From positions 18,393,501 through 18,457,500 of the forward strand of contig NC_090779.1 of the NCBI RefSeq assembly GCF_040054535.1: a stretch of DNA of 64,000 nt. The letters run 5' to 3'. Source of the DNA: Antennarius striatus. Lineage: Eukaryota > Chordata > Actinopteri > Lophiiformes > Antennariidae. The translations under genes and the position numbers were made by a program. Numbering within the stretch: position 1 is the stretch's first letter; every line of letters starts with the position of its first letter. This document shows, one piece after another, positions 37,641 through 52,034 of the stretch. The notes under the pieces are model-generated. The model was given only the letters and a program-made list of their open reading frames with translations. It was not told the origin of the DNA and did not search any database.

Positions 37641-38811
37641 GAACATGCAGTAGGTCGAAAATGTGAGAATAATCTGTCGTAATTCATTTCGAAACGAAAA
37701 GAAGAAAGGGAAAATCTGTAAAGTGATGTATCTCGTGAATTAATAATGGCGAGAGAACCTGGAAAGCGATTTTGGTTCCACCCTTATTTTTTAGTGGAAA
37801 CCGCAAAATACTTATGTAAAAACACAATTTTGTGAACATGAATAATGCACATAGACTACTGTAAGTTTGTTTGTTACGTTATATTTCTCAGTTATTTGGA
37901 GTAAAACCGTGTCAGGTGTATTTATTGTAGAATGGAACTGATGTGCTGTTTTTATGCCTTCTTGAAAAAAAGTGTTATTTATAAAACCACGTGGGATGAG
38001 AATAATATTTGTACTGACAGGCATAGAAAGGGCAGCGATGCATTTAATTGCCAAGGAACAGACTGGGGCAAACTTTTAGCTGAGTCAAAAGTAAATAAAC
38101 CTCAAAGTTCAGCAGTGATTAAAAGAAACCCCTGACTGTTCCTGATCGACACAAGCTGTGTCAAGCCCCCCCCTCTGCTGAGCCTTAACAAAACTTGCAG
38201 GAAGTGAAAATTCAGGGAGGAAAATATTGTTACGCTTGCAGATTCATCTGTGTCCGATGGCTTGGCGCACCCACTTTGTCCTTGAGAAGCAGCTCATTAG
38301 GTTGCATGTGCCTGGGGTGTTGGGTCTGGGTGTGGGTGGGGGTGGGGGGGCTGCTAAAACAAGCAAACACTTTGTCCAGGCCCTTATGGTCGCCAGCGGA
38401 GCAGACAACACATTAGTAAGAGGTAGAAATGGAAACTGAAGCGGTGGGGGTCTGGGTGCGTGTTTGTGTAGAGAACACAGACGTTCACTTTATTAAATCT
38501 CTCCATTATTATTCATTAACCTTCAGTACAGCATATGCCCAGGGCTGTTTAGCGTATGCAACATGAGACTGATCACACACCCCGGCCTATTAGACCTCAG
38601 TCATTTGACTTTTTCACAAAGGAGATGACGTTTCAGTCACAGCTGAATGGATTAGATGCCCTGCAATCCACCTCAGCGATGCAGTAATGTAATTTTCTTG
38701 TAATCCATTCAGTTTCTTATACCTTATCATTCAAATGGCAGGGAGAAATAAACTCCCACTCACTGTTGATCTACCACATGTGGAGAACAAGTCCAGCAGC
38801 ATTAAACTAGA
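37641..38811. other. Intergenic sequence upstream of the channel gene
   Basis: No gene is seen. A G-rich stretch (38,320-38,350) follows unique-looking text. Confidence 0.4.
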
Positions 38812-39150
38812 CTTGTTACGTCCCGCTTCAAAGTGGTGATGTATTGTAATTATAAGTGTTGGTCTATCGTTCGTCCACCAAATATCTTTGCAACCGTTGC
38901 AGATTAAAAAAAAAAAGAAACAAAAAAGCACATTACTCGGGCGGTAAAGGGGATAAAAATGACATGATGACCTTGACCTTGAGAAAATTAGGTCAAAGTC
39001 AAATTTCAATTTTTGAACACTCAGGAACCGGATAAGACAGAAAGATGAGTGAGAAGGCCAGTGTGAGTAAGACCATAGATCAAAGCTACTGCTTTGATCT
39101 ATGAAAGTAGGTGAGGGCAAAATTTTTAAGTCAGGGGTGTCGCAAAATGT
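38812..39150 (+). repeat. Unnamed interspersed repeat, copy 1
   Basis: It starts near TTGTTACGTCCCGCTTCAAA and runs through GTGATGTATTGTAATT, GCAACCGTTGCAGAT, GAGAAAATTAGGTCAA and GTGAGTAAGACCATAGATC to a 13-bp palindrome (39,074-39,103). The same order of phrases occurs reversed at 41.8-42.2 kb. It has no coding capacity and its class is unknown. Confidence 0.8.
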
Positions 39151-39224
39151 TGCATTCTCTGACTGCCTTGGTTCTGGTTTTTGTGTTGCACCACCGCCAG
39201 CATACTCTTTTGTGTCCCTTTGGA

Positions 39225-41309
<2,085 letters not shown>

Positions 41310-41548
41310 TGAAGAGAAGGGGCCTGTGGGAATGCAGTGTGGGGGAGGTATAGTGGCGGGCAGCTCCTGCATGGTGTGCCCTAATGAGCAAGTTTTAACC
41401 TCGGCAGTGCTCCGGAGGTGAGCTGAAACCTCCAACTGTCAGCTGACGCTCCGAGGTGGCTGGGTGGGAACGGGAATCGAACCGCCGATCTTGGAACACT
41501 CGATGACCTGCTCTACCGCCCGCTCTACAACTGAGCCACTGCGGCCCC
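41310..41548 (-). repeat. tRNA-derived SINE (family B) with head
   Basis: On the minus strand it starts GGGGCCGCAGTGGCTCAGTT (A-box-like), has GGTTCGATTCC (B box), then CTCCGGAGCACTGCCGAGGT and a diverged body. The head looks tRNA-like but lacks a foldable tRNA, so it is a SINE and not a tRNA gene. Confidence 0.8.
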
Positions 41549-41774
41549 TTACAATGTAATTTATGAGACATTACTATACAGTATTCTACCTTAGACACAA
41601 TCGCCACTGCTTAATAGGGATGAAAGCTAAAAGGGGTGCTAGTACAATTTGGTAAGTGTTTATCTAAGAAGGAATCACTGTTAAAATGTTTCCCTATCTT
41701 GGTCTGTACAGGATGCATGTTCCAAAAAAATGACTTCTGTCGCATCATATCTAAGTTAAAACAAACAAAACAAA

Positions 41775-42172
41775 CATCCCACGACTTACCCTGACCTACT
41801 TTAAGGGTAGGTCAGGGTCAAAGCTTCGGGGTAGGTCATCAAAGCTAAGTGCATACGTAGATCAAAGCACTAGCTTTGATCTATGGTCTTACTCACACTG
41901 GCCTTCTTCCTCTTCTATCTTATCCTGAGTCTTATCCTTATTCCTGAGTGTACAAAAGTTGAAATTTGACTTGACCTAGTTTTCTCAAGGTCATCATCTC
42001 ATTTTCCTCCCCTTTGCCGCCAAAGTGATATGTTTTTGTTTCATCTTTCTATCTGCAACGGTTGCGAAAATATTTTGAAGGACTAATGAACGAATGGATG
42101 AACGAACGGACAAATACACGAACACTGACAATTACAATACATCACCGCTTTGAAGTGGGATGTAACAATACA
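41775..42172 (-). repeat. Unnamed interspersed repeat, copy 2 (reverse of copy 1)
   Basis: Read on the minus strand it gives the same phrases as copy 1 in the same order and extends farther, through an 11-bp stem (41,858-41,883) to GACCTACCCTTAAAGTAGGT near 41,790. Substitutions and small gaps separate the copies. Confidence 0.8.
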
Positions 42173-42215
42173 GCACTGTATTATTCCAGTATAATAATAC
42201 TGGAGTAATACAGTG

Positions 42216-42309
42216 GTGTGAGCAAAGATGATGCAGAAGACAGGGTTTGATGGGGGAAACTGATTTGCTGTTGCAACCCCTGAAGGGAAAAGCCAAAAGG
42301 AAAAGAAGA
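42216..42309 (+). repeat. Short 3' end of the RTE-like LINE
   Basis: GATGCAGAAGACAGGGTT, then CCCTGAAGGGAAAAGCC and AAAGGAAAAGAAGA match the 3' end of the LINE at 52,800-52,880. The copy is truncated to under 100 bp. Confidence 0.75.
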
Positions 42310-43826
42310 TTTGATGCAAACTGTAACAGAAAAATGGTACAAAGACGATAATCACACAGTGTCTGGTCATCTTTGGCCAAACAATAAATCTTTATCTGAG
42401 AGAATCTTTTTGTCACCTTCATTTTTAGAATGTCTTAAAAAAGCATGCAGCTCTGCCAAAGTCACTCTCAGTTTGGAAAGAAGTGTCCCTTGCAGCACTG
42501 CCAAGTTTTAGAAAATGGATTGAAATGCAGGATAGAGTTCTAATTTTGTACTTGAAGTGTGTTTTACTTTCCACCTAACAAACACCCCCCCATCTCTACA
42601 GCTGGCCTTCACGTAAACACAGCGACACCAAAAGGTGCCCAATTTGTTTGCACTGTGGGTTCATCTGGTACTTTATTGCCGTAGGGTGATCGCCATTGCA
42701 TTTCTATTGATTACCGTCTCTCTAAAATGGTAGTGGTGGCTCATGAGAGTGTGCGTTGCCTGTTTTGGACTAATTGTAAACTACTGCAGCATCAGTAGAA
42801 ATGCTATCGCTAGTAGACTGGTGTGCCTGAGATGCATCTGCATCATCTGCAAGAGTTGTTCATTGAGAGACACCATTACAGATTTGAGTATGTGAGATGA
42901 CAGATGGAAAAAAAGTTGAGTGTTTTTCTTGATGTCTGATTGGTCTCTTGTTTTTTGGTTTCATAAGCTTTACACTTAGTACTGATTCAGAACTTCAGGG
43001 ATGGAAAGTTCATTTAATACCTGTTACTAATCCTGATGACGTCATCATTGGGTACTGTGGCGGCCACATTGGCAGTCATTTGCCAGTTTTTATATTGCTT
43101 GTCACACATTTACATTAATTTCCTATCAGTGCTCAGTCTCGGTTCACATTTTACATTTTTTTAAGAACTAACCCCTTTCTAGTGCTACACACAAACACAT
43201 GAATGGAATGGAAATATTGTAGATTGGCTTTTTCCATTTCTTGTTTCTTTTCTTTTCTTTAAAATTATCCCACAGGAGAGCTGATAAAATATGATTCACT
43301 TATAAAGCATCCATGATAATGAAAAAATAAACCACAGTAATATTCTATTGTTATTATAGTCACAGTTTGATAATCCTACACTTGTCATTAGTGATGGCTG
43401 ATTCATACAATCCAACAGGTTACCGTTAATGTAAATTTATTCAAAACTACAAACCCTTCAATGGTCTACGTCAATACAAATGAGCCAGTGCTGTATATGC
43501 TGCTGAATGTGAAATAATTTAGATCAATGCAGGTTCACAGCTTATCAGCAAGGCTCCCTGCTGACTTCAAAATCCCTTTCAGCATAAAAGGAATCCTATA
43601 CAGTACAACTGGCTGCAGCTTCCAGGGCGGCATCTCATTGTTCTCATCGTGTCAATAAAATCACATTTACACACTTGTGTTCCTTAGTTTCTGGACATAA
43701 ACCAAATCATACACATGCAAGCTAAAATAAAATATTTAACTTTTTGAGTCTAAGCTATTTTTAATGCGTTGCTTGCTCATTTGGGAGTGCACGAAATTCT
43801 TCATGACAGTATCGTTGGTTGGAGCT
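42310..43826. other. Intergenic sequence without recognised elements
   Basis: No gene or clear repeat is seen before the palindrome at 43,827. Confidence 0.4.
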
Positions 43827-43914
43827 CCACCTTGGGCATTGACTAAATGAGTCAATGCCCAAGGTGGGATTAATAAATATACTTTTAATAATTCTAAAAT
43901 CTAATCAACGATAT

Positions 43915-44150
43915 TGACTCTGGAGGTAGAGCAGTCATCCACCGATTAGAAAGTCTGCAGGTGAAGTAACCTTGAGCAAAACACGTTGAACCACAATTTA
44001 ATTCCTGAGTGCTGTAATGGCAGCCCAGGGAATGTTGGGTCAAACGCAGAGAAAGAACAAAAGAGTAAATTTTTTTGTTGATATTAGCTGCAGTGCAGTG
44101 CCCACAGGCCCATCTCAGTCCACTTGGAAACAACTAGAGACAAAATAAAC
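43915..44150 (+). repeat. Degraded SINE-like fragment
   Basis: GGTAGAGCAGTCATCCACCG, then CCTTGAGCAAAACACGTTGAA and CAGTGCTG-like text follow the layout of family B and related fish SINEs, but with many changes. Confidence 0.45.
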
Positions 44151-44159
44151 TGCCCATCC

Positions 44160-45307
44160 TCCTCTATTTCCATCTAGTGTACGTATCTGAAAGACGATTC
44201 CAAAACTAAAGTCCAACGCTATCAAGCAAGCAGTGGAAAGAAAAAACACTCCAACACCATTTGTGTCTCACATTTGGTCAAAACCATTACAGCTACAATT
44301 CAGACAAGCCTTAAGACATCCCTTACTGAGATAGGGAGCTGTCATCATCCATATGAGGAGTTATAAAAATATATGAGCATGAACATTTTTACACTTTGCA
44401 AAGTGAATTATATGATTTCACTCTAGTGGGATGATCTTTCTACCAAAACTACGACATTGTGTGCACCTCATCAATAGTATGGTGAGAATTTATGTTTTTC
44501 CTCCCCACTGCCCTGATTTGATCGTGGTAGATTGTTTTCTTTAAGGAGACAATGGAAAAAGTAGCCTGTGCTGGAAAACCGATCCTAGTTGACTCTAATT
44601 ACACTCTCAAGTTCTCTCTCAGGTACGCCTCTCTCCTTTTCTATCTTGTTACAGGTAACAGAATATACAGGATTGAGCCCTAAGATCAAAGTAGACCTCT
44701 TGATAGAGAGATAACATCATTGGCAAGAATAAGAACCTAATTTAGTCAAGTGGTGAGCAGTCACCTCTTGTTCATCAGCATTGCGGTAATTGGATTGATA
44801 CTGATTTTCTTGATTGTCTGACTTCACAAACTTGTGCAAATTCTATTCCTATTACTCCTCATGCCCTCATTGTCAATTTAAATAGTCCATCAGAAACACC
44901 CTACAATATTATGTATTCTGTCACGCAGCCAATTGTAAATGTTGCCACTGATGCTGTTGATTGCTTTTAGTCAGTCCTGAAGGAATGCAAATTTTACTTT
45001 GGAATGCAGCCATTTTAGAGTTTTTGATGCTATTTTATGTGTGATTTCTCTGGCTTTTCAACAAAATGTATATTCCGACAGCATGATGAAGACTGACCAT
45101 CAGTAACAAAAGCACGTATGATTAGTGAACCAATTGCATCCTGTAGGTGAGCTGTGGTGTCATGATGGCATTTCACATTAAAATACAGAAAAAAATGCAG
45201 CAGAACAGAAAATTCTCAAAAATGTACAAAGTCAATTACATACAGTACATCGCATTTTAAATGTCAGGGTGCACTTTTAAAATACATAGTCTGGCCACAT
45301 ATAACCA
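44160..45307. other. Intergenic sequence without recognised elements
   Basis: I see nothing identifiable here. Confidence 0.4.
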
Positions 45308-46070
45308 TACAGTGGAGAAAATAAGTATTTGATCATCCGCTGATTTTAAATATATTCATTAATTTTATATATATATTGTATATACAGTATATATTCATAC
45401 TAACAAATACATGGACACTGATTTTTATGGACGCTTTATTTATAGAAAGAATATCAAAATAAAAAATTGAGAAAATTACATGAAAAGAAAAATAAAATTA
45501 ATTTGCATTTCATTGAGGGTAATAAGTACAGTATTTGACACTGCAGCAAAGTATGATAATACTTGGTGGCAAAACTATTTGTTGCAAGCACAGCAGTTAG
45601 AAATTTTTTGTAGTTTCTTACTAGGTTGGCACACACATCAGGAATTATTTTAGTTCACTCCTCTGTGGATCATCTCTAGATCCTGGAGGATTTGAGGCTG
45701 GTGTTTGGAAACACAAAGCTTCAGCTTGCTCCATGGATTTTCTGTAGGATTTACATCAGGAGAATGGCTAGGCCATTCCACGAGCTTGTGCTTCTTATGC
45801 TGCCACTCCTAAGTTTCCTTGGCTGTATGTTTTGGTGGAGATGATGGAGTGTCACTGAGTCTATTGGCAGGTGGAATATCATACAGGTGACAATTGGGGA
45901 CAGGTGTCTCTCATGCAGGCAATCACCTCACTGAGATTAGGAGAATGCTCATGGTGGTAGGGCAGCAAATACTTATTTCCCTCAATGAAATGCAAATAAG
46001 TATTTTTTACATTTTCTTATTGATATTCTCTCTCTCTCTCTCTGTCTCTCTCTCTCTCTCTGTCTCTCTC

Positions 46071-46127
<57 letters not shown>

Positions 46128-46211
46128 GTTAAAATAAAGCTAACATAAAGCTATTTAATTAGACCACCTTAATTATTTGTGGGGGATCAAATACATATTT
46201 CCTCTACTGTA
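45308..46211 (-). mobile_element. Deleted Tc1-like transposon
   Basis: The ends TACAGTGGAGAAAATAAGTA (45,308) and, reversed, TACAGTAGAGGAAATATGTA (46,211) frame 904 bp. The interior keeps diverged transposase text on the minus strand (around 45,640-45,960, for example the TCCTGGAGGATTTGAGG and TGGCTAGGCCATTCC regions). A TC microsatellite has expanded at 46,027-46,129. It has no intact ORF. Confidence 0.8.
46027..46129. repeat. TC microsatellite inside the Tc1-like element
   Basis: TC units with regular TG interruptions over about 100 bp. Confidence 0.97.
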
Positions 46212-48439
46212 TATGGTACATCACTTTACTTCATGTCAAAATTCTTTTTATTAATGTGTATCATGTTCTATGCTCCTACAATCTGTTCTCATGTCCCTTC
46301 ATGTTCACATGTGTTAGTTTGTTGTATGGGGATGGTGCATGGACCACGAAAGTACCCATTAAATTTTGGTGCACACCCAGAGAGAGGTGTGTTTCTAGGA
46401 ATCATTTCACAACTTACCCTAAATTTGCAAAATGTGCTGATAATACAAAAACTACCAACAGATGCTCACTGAACATTGTCCAGGTGAATTTATGTTTCCA
46501 TTGTGATAGTCCAGTGGCCAGTGGAATCTGTCAGCCATGAGAAAAAGACCTCACTTTGCTTGACAACTGTGGAACCATGCATTTATACTTTTGACATCTA
46601 GACAATAGGGAAAACATGTTTCGCTTCACTTGTGTGAATAACATTGTGTCAGCAAACTGTGGAGTAGTAGGTACAAAGAACATAAATGTGGACGCAAACA
46701 GGTTTGTGAAAGCATGATTACATCCAGCGAGCAAGAGGGGGTTGAATGGAAAAAATCACACAAACACACAGAGACTTAACTGGCAGAGACTTTGATATGC
46801 TTTTGCAGAATTTGTTGTTGAGAATTGGTAAAATCGTAACTTCCAGTGTTCAGTTTGGATTTGATCTGTTTTAGCTTTGGTCTTACAGTCTATTGCAAAT
46901 GCCTTACATGACCATTCTCCTCTCTGCACATGCGCCATCTAATACAAAAGCACATTGCCCAGGAGCTGTGGTGCTCACCGTTGTGTGCTGTCAGCAGTAT
47001 ATTTTCACTTGTTCCTTAATGTGGGTAGTGTGACAGTCATCTGCCCTCATTGTTAATCAGAGCATCCCATCCAAACATGTAAGCGTGCCTTAATGCATGT
47101 TGAGTGGCCGTTTTTCTGCAGCTGCCCCTGGGTTTCTTCCTGGCAAAGGAATGTAACTCTTACTACCAGCCATATGCAGGCAGTCAGACTCAACGACAGA
47201 AGGACAAAACAATAAAAGAACGAGTGAGATGGCTCATAATGCGCTAACAGGAGCTGAGAAGAGAGGAAGTTTTGCCTTGTTAAATGTTGCCTGTGCACAG
47301 TGGCATACATTGAAGCGTATGCCCACAACCTGGTATGTTTACTGTCATTCTCACTCATTCTATTACAACTGATTAGCAAGTCTGCAGTCTGCCTCACTGT
47401 GACACCAGTGCCTCGGCTGTCATGCTGCTTTGTCAATGCTGCTACGCGTTTCTCTGTCATTCATTAGTTATCCAATATAAAACTGATTGCCGTCTAACAA
47501 TCGTTAGTTAGTGTGCTGTACAGTGGCAGCTGTGAATACATATTTAAATGTGGTATAGCTACATATTAAACTGGGGTTGCACTTAATTGCTCACATTTAT
47601 AGACATATTGTCCCTCAACATACCTAATTGTTTTCATCAAAATCTATGTTTTATTTCCTGTGTATGTTTCTGCAACAACATTGAATGAGCTCTACTCTGT
47701 GGGACCAATGCTCCCACAAGTTTTATGGACATCCATTAGTCCTTGTATAACATTACTGGTGAAATTATAACCTCATTGGTGGTGATAATAAAGCGAATGA
47801 CCATCTAGATCAATATGATAGTAATACCTACATCAGCATGTCATCATTGTACAAGTGTCAGGAGGGTTGTGTAAAATATCTTAAAAAAGAAAAATATTTC
47901 GACAAAGAACAATTTACATAACAAATTCTTGTGAGTTAATCTGAGGAACAAGGGCTTGAATAACAACAGAAAGAATTGCAAACACGGTCAAGTCACTGAA
48001 AGCCTGCAGAAGCGGGTTGGAATGGATATGAAAAGCAAACAGCTCTGGTTAAACCTCAAGTACATTGTGAGCATTCTACAAAATAGAGAGCATGTGGGTT
48101 CATGAAACATCACAGCTGTTTGGCGTTTTACTATTGTTATTAGACTGTAGCAACTCTCAGAGACAGGCAGAAGCAGTCAATCCAAAGTTCCTCTCAAAAA
48201 CACAGTCAGGCTGAAAGGAAAATGTTAGAAAAGTGACACAATTTGTCCATCTGCTGCATTTACAGCTGTTGTGAATGAAGGAATATTTGGAGTGGACCTA
48301 GTTAGAGTTGTGCAGACGGTCACGCTTGAGGAAACGTAGATCTCAGCTGATATGTGGTCTACTGTATAGAAAATGGGTTGCTGGAGCAGGAAAATGCTTC
48401 GCTGAGTTATTTGTTATTTAATGCCTGAGCAGTGGATAT
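46212..48439. other. Intergenic sequence without recognised elements
   Basis: There are only chance ORFs and no conserved motif. Confidence 0.4.
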
Positions 48440-48490
48440 ATGCAATTTCCTCCGGGATTAATAAAGTATCTATCTATCTATCTATCTAGT
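48440..48490 (+). repeat. Retroposon 3' tail with TATC units
   Basis: CCTCCGGGATTAATAAAGTA followed by five TATC-type units is the characteristic terminus of a common teleost retroposon. The body upstream is not recognised. Confidence 0.55.
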
Positions 48491-50315
48491 TTGTATGACT
48501 TGGCTCAAGGGGAGGAAAAAGCGATGCGTACCAATAGTTTTAAAGCTCCCAAATGAACGTTATATTCTCTTTGTTTAACAATACAACTCCAGATTAAAGC
48601 TAATATTTCTTCTTTGATAGGTGTTCTAACTACATGTTATGCTAAGATTAGCAATCCAGATGTGAGGTGCCACACTTTCAAACCTCAGGTAAGACAGTGA
48701 AATACACTACTTCTTAAAACTGCAAAAGAAGAAGGCAGTTGACCGTCCTGATCATAAATCTGGCTGCCTCCAATTAACCATTTGAGGTGATATAAGCAAC
48801 ATTTATTCAGAATAACGAGCCCATTTTAAAGTGAACTGTATGTTAGGGATCTTTCATGTACTGTCCATCAATAATGCATCCTACCTTGCTGTACCAGTGT
48901 TTCTAAATTGATTCAGATTAATGGAGCAAATGGAAAGCAATGAGTGGAAACTGGAGAGCAGAAACGATTGATCCCAGTGTCGCCTATACAGAAGCTGCCT
49001 GAGCGAGCACGTTATTCCTCTGGCATCTTCCCCAGCTGCTGCACTGTGAACTTCATTTGACTGCTGTTACGTTTTCATGAGTGGATTTCGAACATGGACA
49101 GAGTGTCAGATTCAGAAATGTGGATCTGACGTTTTTAAGTACAAGTTAAAATTTGGTGGAACTACAATATTACTGTTCTTCTTAACAGACTCTCAACAGA
49201 CATTGACAAAATTAAGAAATATTTTTGACAGAATCTTATGACGCTTCCTTTAAAAGTTCTGCAGTGATTTGTGTTCATCGTCCTGCACAGTGAAATAAAT
49301 GTTAAAAGAATGTGAAAAGTGGTTCATTCCTGTTTCAGTTGCAAGAGGCACCTCTTCAGGATGCTTTTACATGTGAATATATGTACTTGTGTGTTTATAT
49401 GCAACACAGAAGCCTGAGTGAGGGAAGGGGACAATCATTTTTTCTGTTTGAAGACTACTCTTTTGACCTCAGGCATTGAAAGCTGTTCAAAGCTTACCAG
49501 AGAAAGGAGTGAATGCATGGATGTCTGCGTGTGTGTGTGTTTGGGGGAGTGATGAAACGTGACTTGAATTCCTCAGGCGACAAAAGAAAAGCCTACAGAT
49601 AAATACACAATGGCGATATCACATTCAATCCTTGCATCAGTCTTTCTCTTCCTGTTTGTCGGGACCTCATCAATACTCACCACACTTTCTCCAAGTTATT
49701 TCCTGTCCTCTCTGCTTTCTAGGTTTTTAACCACCTTTAACTCACTCCCATCTTGTTCCTATTTATGCAACTGTTCATTCTATATGCAATAACAAAGCTG
49801 TCATATTAAATTACAGTTAACATGCAATCATTGTTCACCATTCTACAATGAGGAGTTCTTGTTTTGTATGTCTTGCATCAACATATGGATGGGCAGAAAT
49901 GTTCTAGGTGGCAGAAAAGGCCAACTTTTTTCTGTAATTTGCATGCAATTCTCACAAGGGAAGATAGTGCTGCAGGCAAGCTATCTGGTTCACAAGAGTA
50001 GAAGATGTACTGCAATATGCTTAGAAAGAGATATGGAAAGAAAAAGAAATAACTTCATGGGTTTGCGGCCGATTACTTCTTCTTCATCCCTTCCTATTAT
50101 TAATAATCCTTTCATTATTATTCAGGAAACAAATTAGCTCTTGTTGCTCATCTAAATTCATAAACAATATCTTTTGTAAAAGCTTGCAGGGTAATATGCT
50201 CATTTGCAGCTTTCTAGTTGCGGTAGTTTCATCTGTAGAAAATCTCATTTCCCTCTTTTAATTTTTCGTCTCTTTTTTTTTTTTTGAATACCGGTATACT
50301 ATATAAATGATAAAC
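48491..50315. other. Intergenic sequence without recognised elements
   Basis: I see nothing identifiable before the palindrome at 50,316. Confidence 0.4.
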
Positions 50316-51014
50316 ATGCTGGAAGAAAGCCACGCTTTCTTCCAGCATTTTCTTCCACGGAGTTCATATAAATGTGTGATTTCACTTTTGAGGCAGGAGG
50401 TATATTTAGTTCTGCCCTTCTCCCCCTCAGTTGGTCAAGTTTCTGTTCCAGCATGTGTCACTCATCATGATGAGCTGTCTACCTTGAATAATCACGTAGC
50501 CTGTGGCAGCAGTGGTCAATACACCTTGGAAACAATAGTCAAGAAAATCACAAACAGGGAATGGTAAGAAAAGAACAAGAAAAACAAAATGGATGTTTGT
50601 CTACTCTGCTACATATTTAGACACATGTGTATCTTCAATAATAGCTTTGTCAATAGTGCTTTATTATTAATCTAAAAAACTGTAATGATTAATTGAATGT
50701 ATAACAAATCCTGATGTCACCATCAACCAATGCACTCACAGCAACTTTTTCAGTTTGTCATAGTAAGTCTATTATTCAAACCTTCATGCATTTTGACCCA
50801 ACGGGCTGCTAAAAGATAAGCAACCATTTAATTAGTCAATTATCTGTGCAGTCATCTAGAATCTAATCTACTCTAAGGTTTATTTCAAGTCTTTAGAAAA
50901 CATTATCTCATTGGATGCTCACAAAGCTTTAGACTAGATTGACATCAACCATATTTGGCATGCTTTCCTTCTTTATGGATGGTCCCTTCTTTGTTGTGTG
51001 GCCCTTTACCATTG

Positions 51015-51323
51015 ACTGTGGAAGTCATTCACTCATTCATCCTCATACCGCTTCATCTTCTGTGGGGGTCGCAAAAGCTGGAGCCTATCCCAGCTCACTG
51101 ACAGCGTGACGTGGGGGAAACTCCGGGCGCAATGCCAGGAGCCAATTAACCTGAATCGCATGTTTTTAGAGGTAGGAAGAAGACGGAGAACCTGGAGAGA
51201 ACCCACACAGACACGGGGAGAACATGCATATTCTGCACAAAGTGGGACTTAAACCTGGTACCGCCTTGCTGTGCAATGACAGTGCTACCCACTGCGCCGC
51301 CGTGCGGCCCTACTATGGAAGTC
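51015..51323 (-). repeat. tRNA-derived SINE (family A) with imperfect target-site duplication
   Basis: The body spans about 51,027-51,311 on the minus strand, with the head GGGCCGCACGGCGGCGCAGT at the right and an ATGAATGAGTGAAT tail at the left. ACTGTGGAAGTC (51,015-51,026) and ACTATGGAAGTC (51,312-51,323) form a 12-bp duplication with one mismatch. Confidence 0.88.
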
Positions 51324-51386
51324 CAAACAAATTATCTTTTTGTTGTAGCAGTACTTCTTGGAAACAGATCTTATATATTTGGAATG

Positions 51387-51388
<2 letters not shown>

Positions 51389-51458
<70 letters not shown>
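51389..51458. repeat. TA microsatellite
   Basis: A pure run of 35 TA units directly before the LINE fragment. Confidence 0.98.
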
Positions 51459-51460
<2 letters not shown>

Positions 51461-52030
51461 CCGCTGGGATCATTAGCTGGCCAAAGGAGGAGATAGAAGC
51501 CACAGACATCAAGACGAGGAAGCTCCTCACCATGCATAGAGGGTTTCACCCCAAGTCCAGCATCCTGAGGCTGTACACTAAGGGGAAAGAGGGAGGCCGA
51601 GGACTAGTGAGCATCAGGGCCACTGTCTAGAATGAGACATCAAAAATCCAAGAGTACATCAGGAAGATGGCCCCAACAGATGAACTGCTCAGTGAATGCC
51701 TTAGACAGCAGAAACCTGAGGAGGAAGAGGAGGAGGAGGAGGAGACAACATGGAGGGACAAGCCCCTACACGGCATGTACCACCGTCAGATAGAGGAAGT
51801 GGCTGATATCAAGAAGACCTACCAATGGCTGAATAAAGCTGGACTGACAGACAGCACAGAGGCATTGATCATGGCAGCACAAGAACAGGCCCTAAGTACA
51901 AGGGCAATAGAGGCCAATATCTACCACAGTAGATCTGACTCAAGGTGCAGGCTATGTAAAGAAGCACCAGAGACAGTCCAGCATGTTGTAGCAGGGTCTA
52001 AGATGCTCGCTAGCTCAGCATACATGGCTA
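51459..52030 (+). pseudogene. LINE polyprotein C-terminal fragment
   Basis: An open frame reads PAGIISWPKEEIEATDIKTR, then one in-frame TAG at 51,628-51,630 where this family usually has a Gln codon. It resumes in the same frame with an acidic Glu run, WRDKPLHGMYHRQIEEVAD and CRLCKEAPETVQH. This is the region downstream of the reverse transcriptase in a LINE family often labelled R2-like in fish. The last residue expected of the CxxC...H...C knuckle is Ser. The reverse transcriptase itself is absent. Confidence 0.7.
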
Positions 52031-52034
52031 GACT

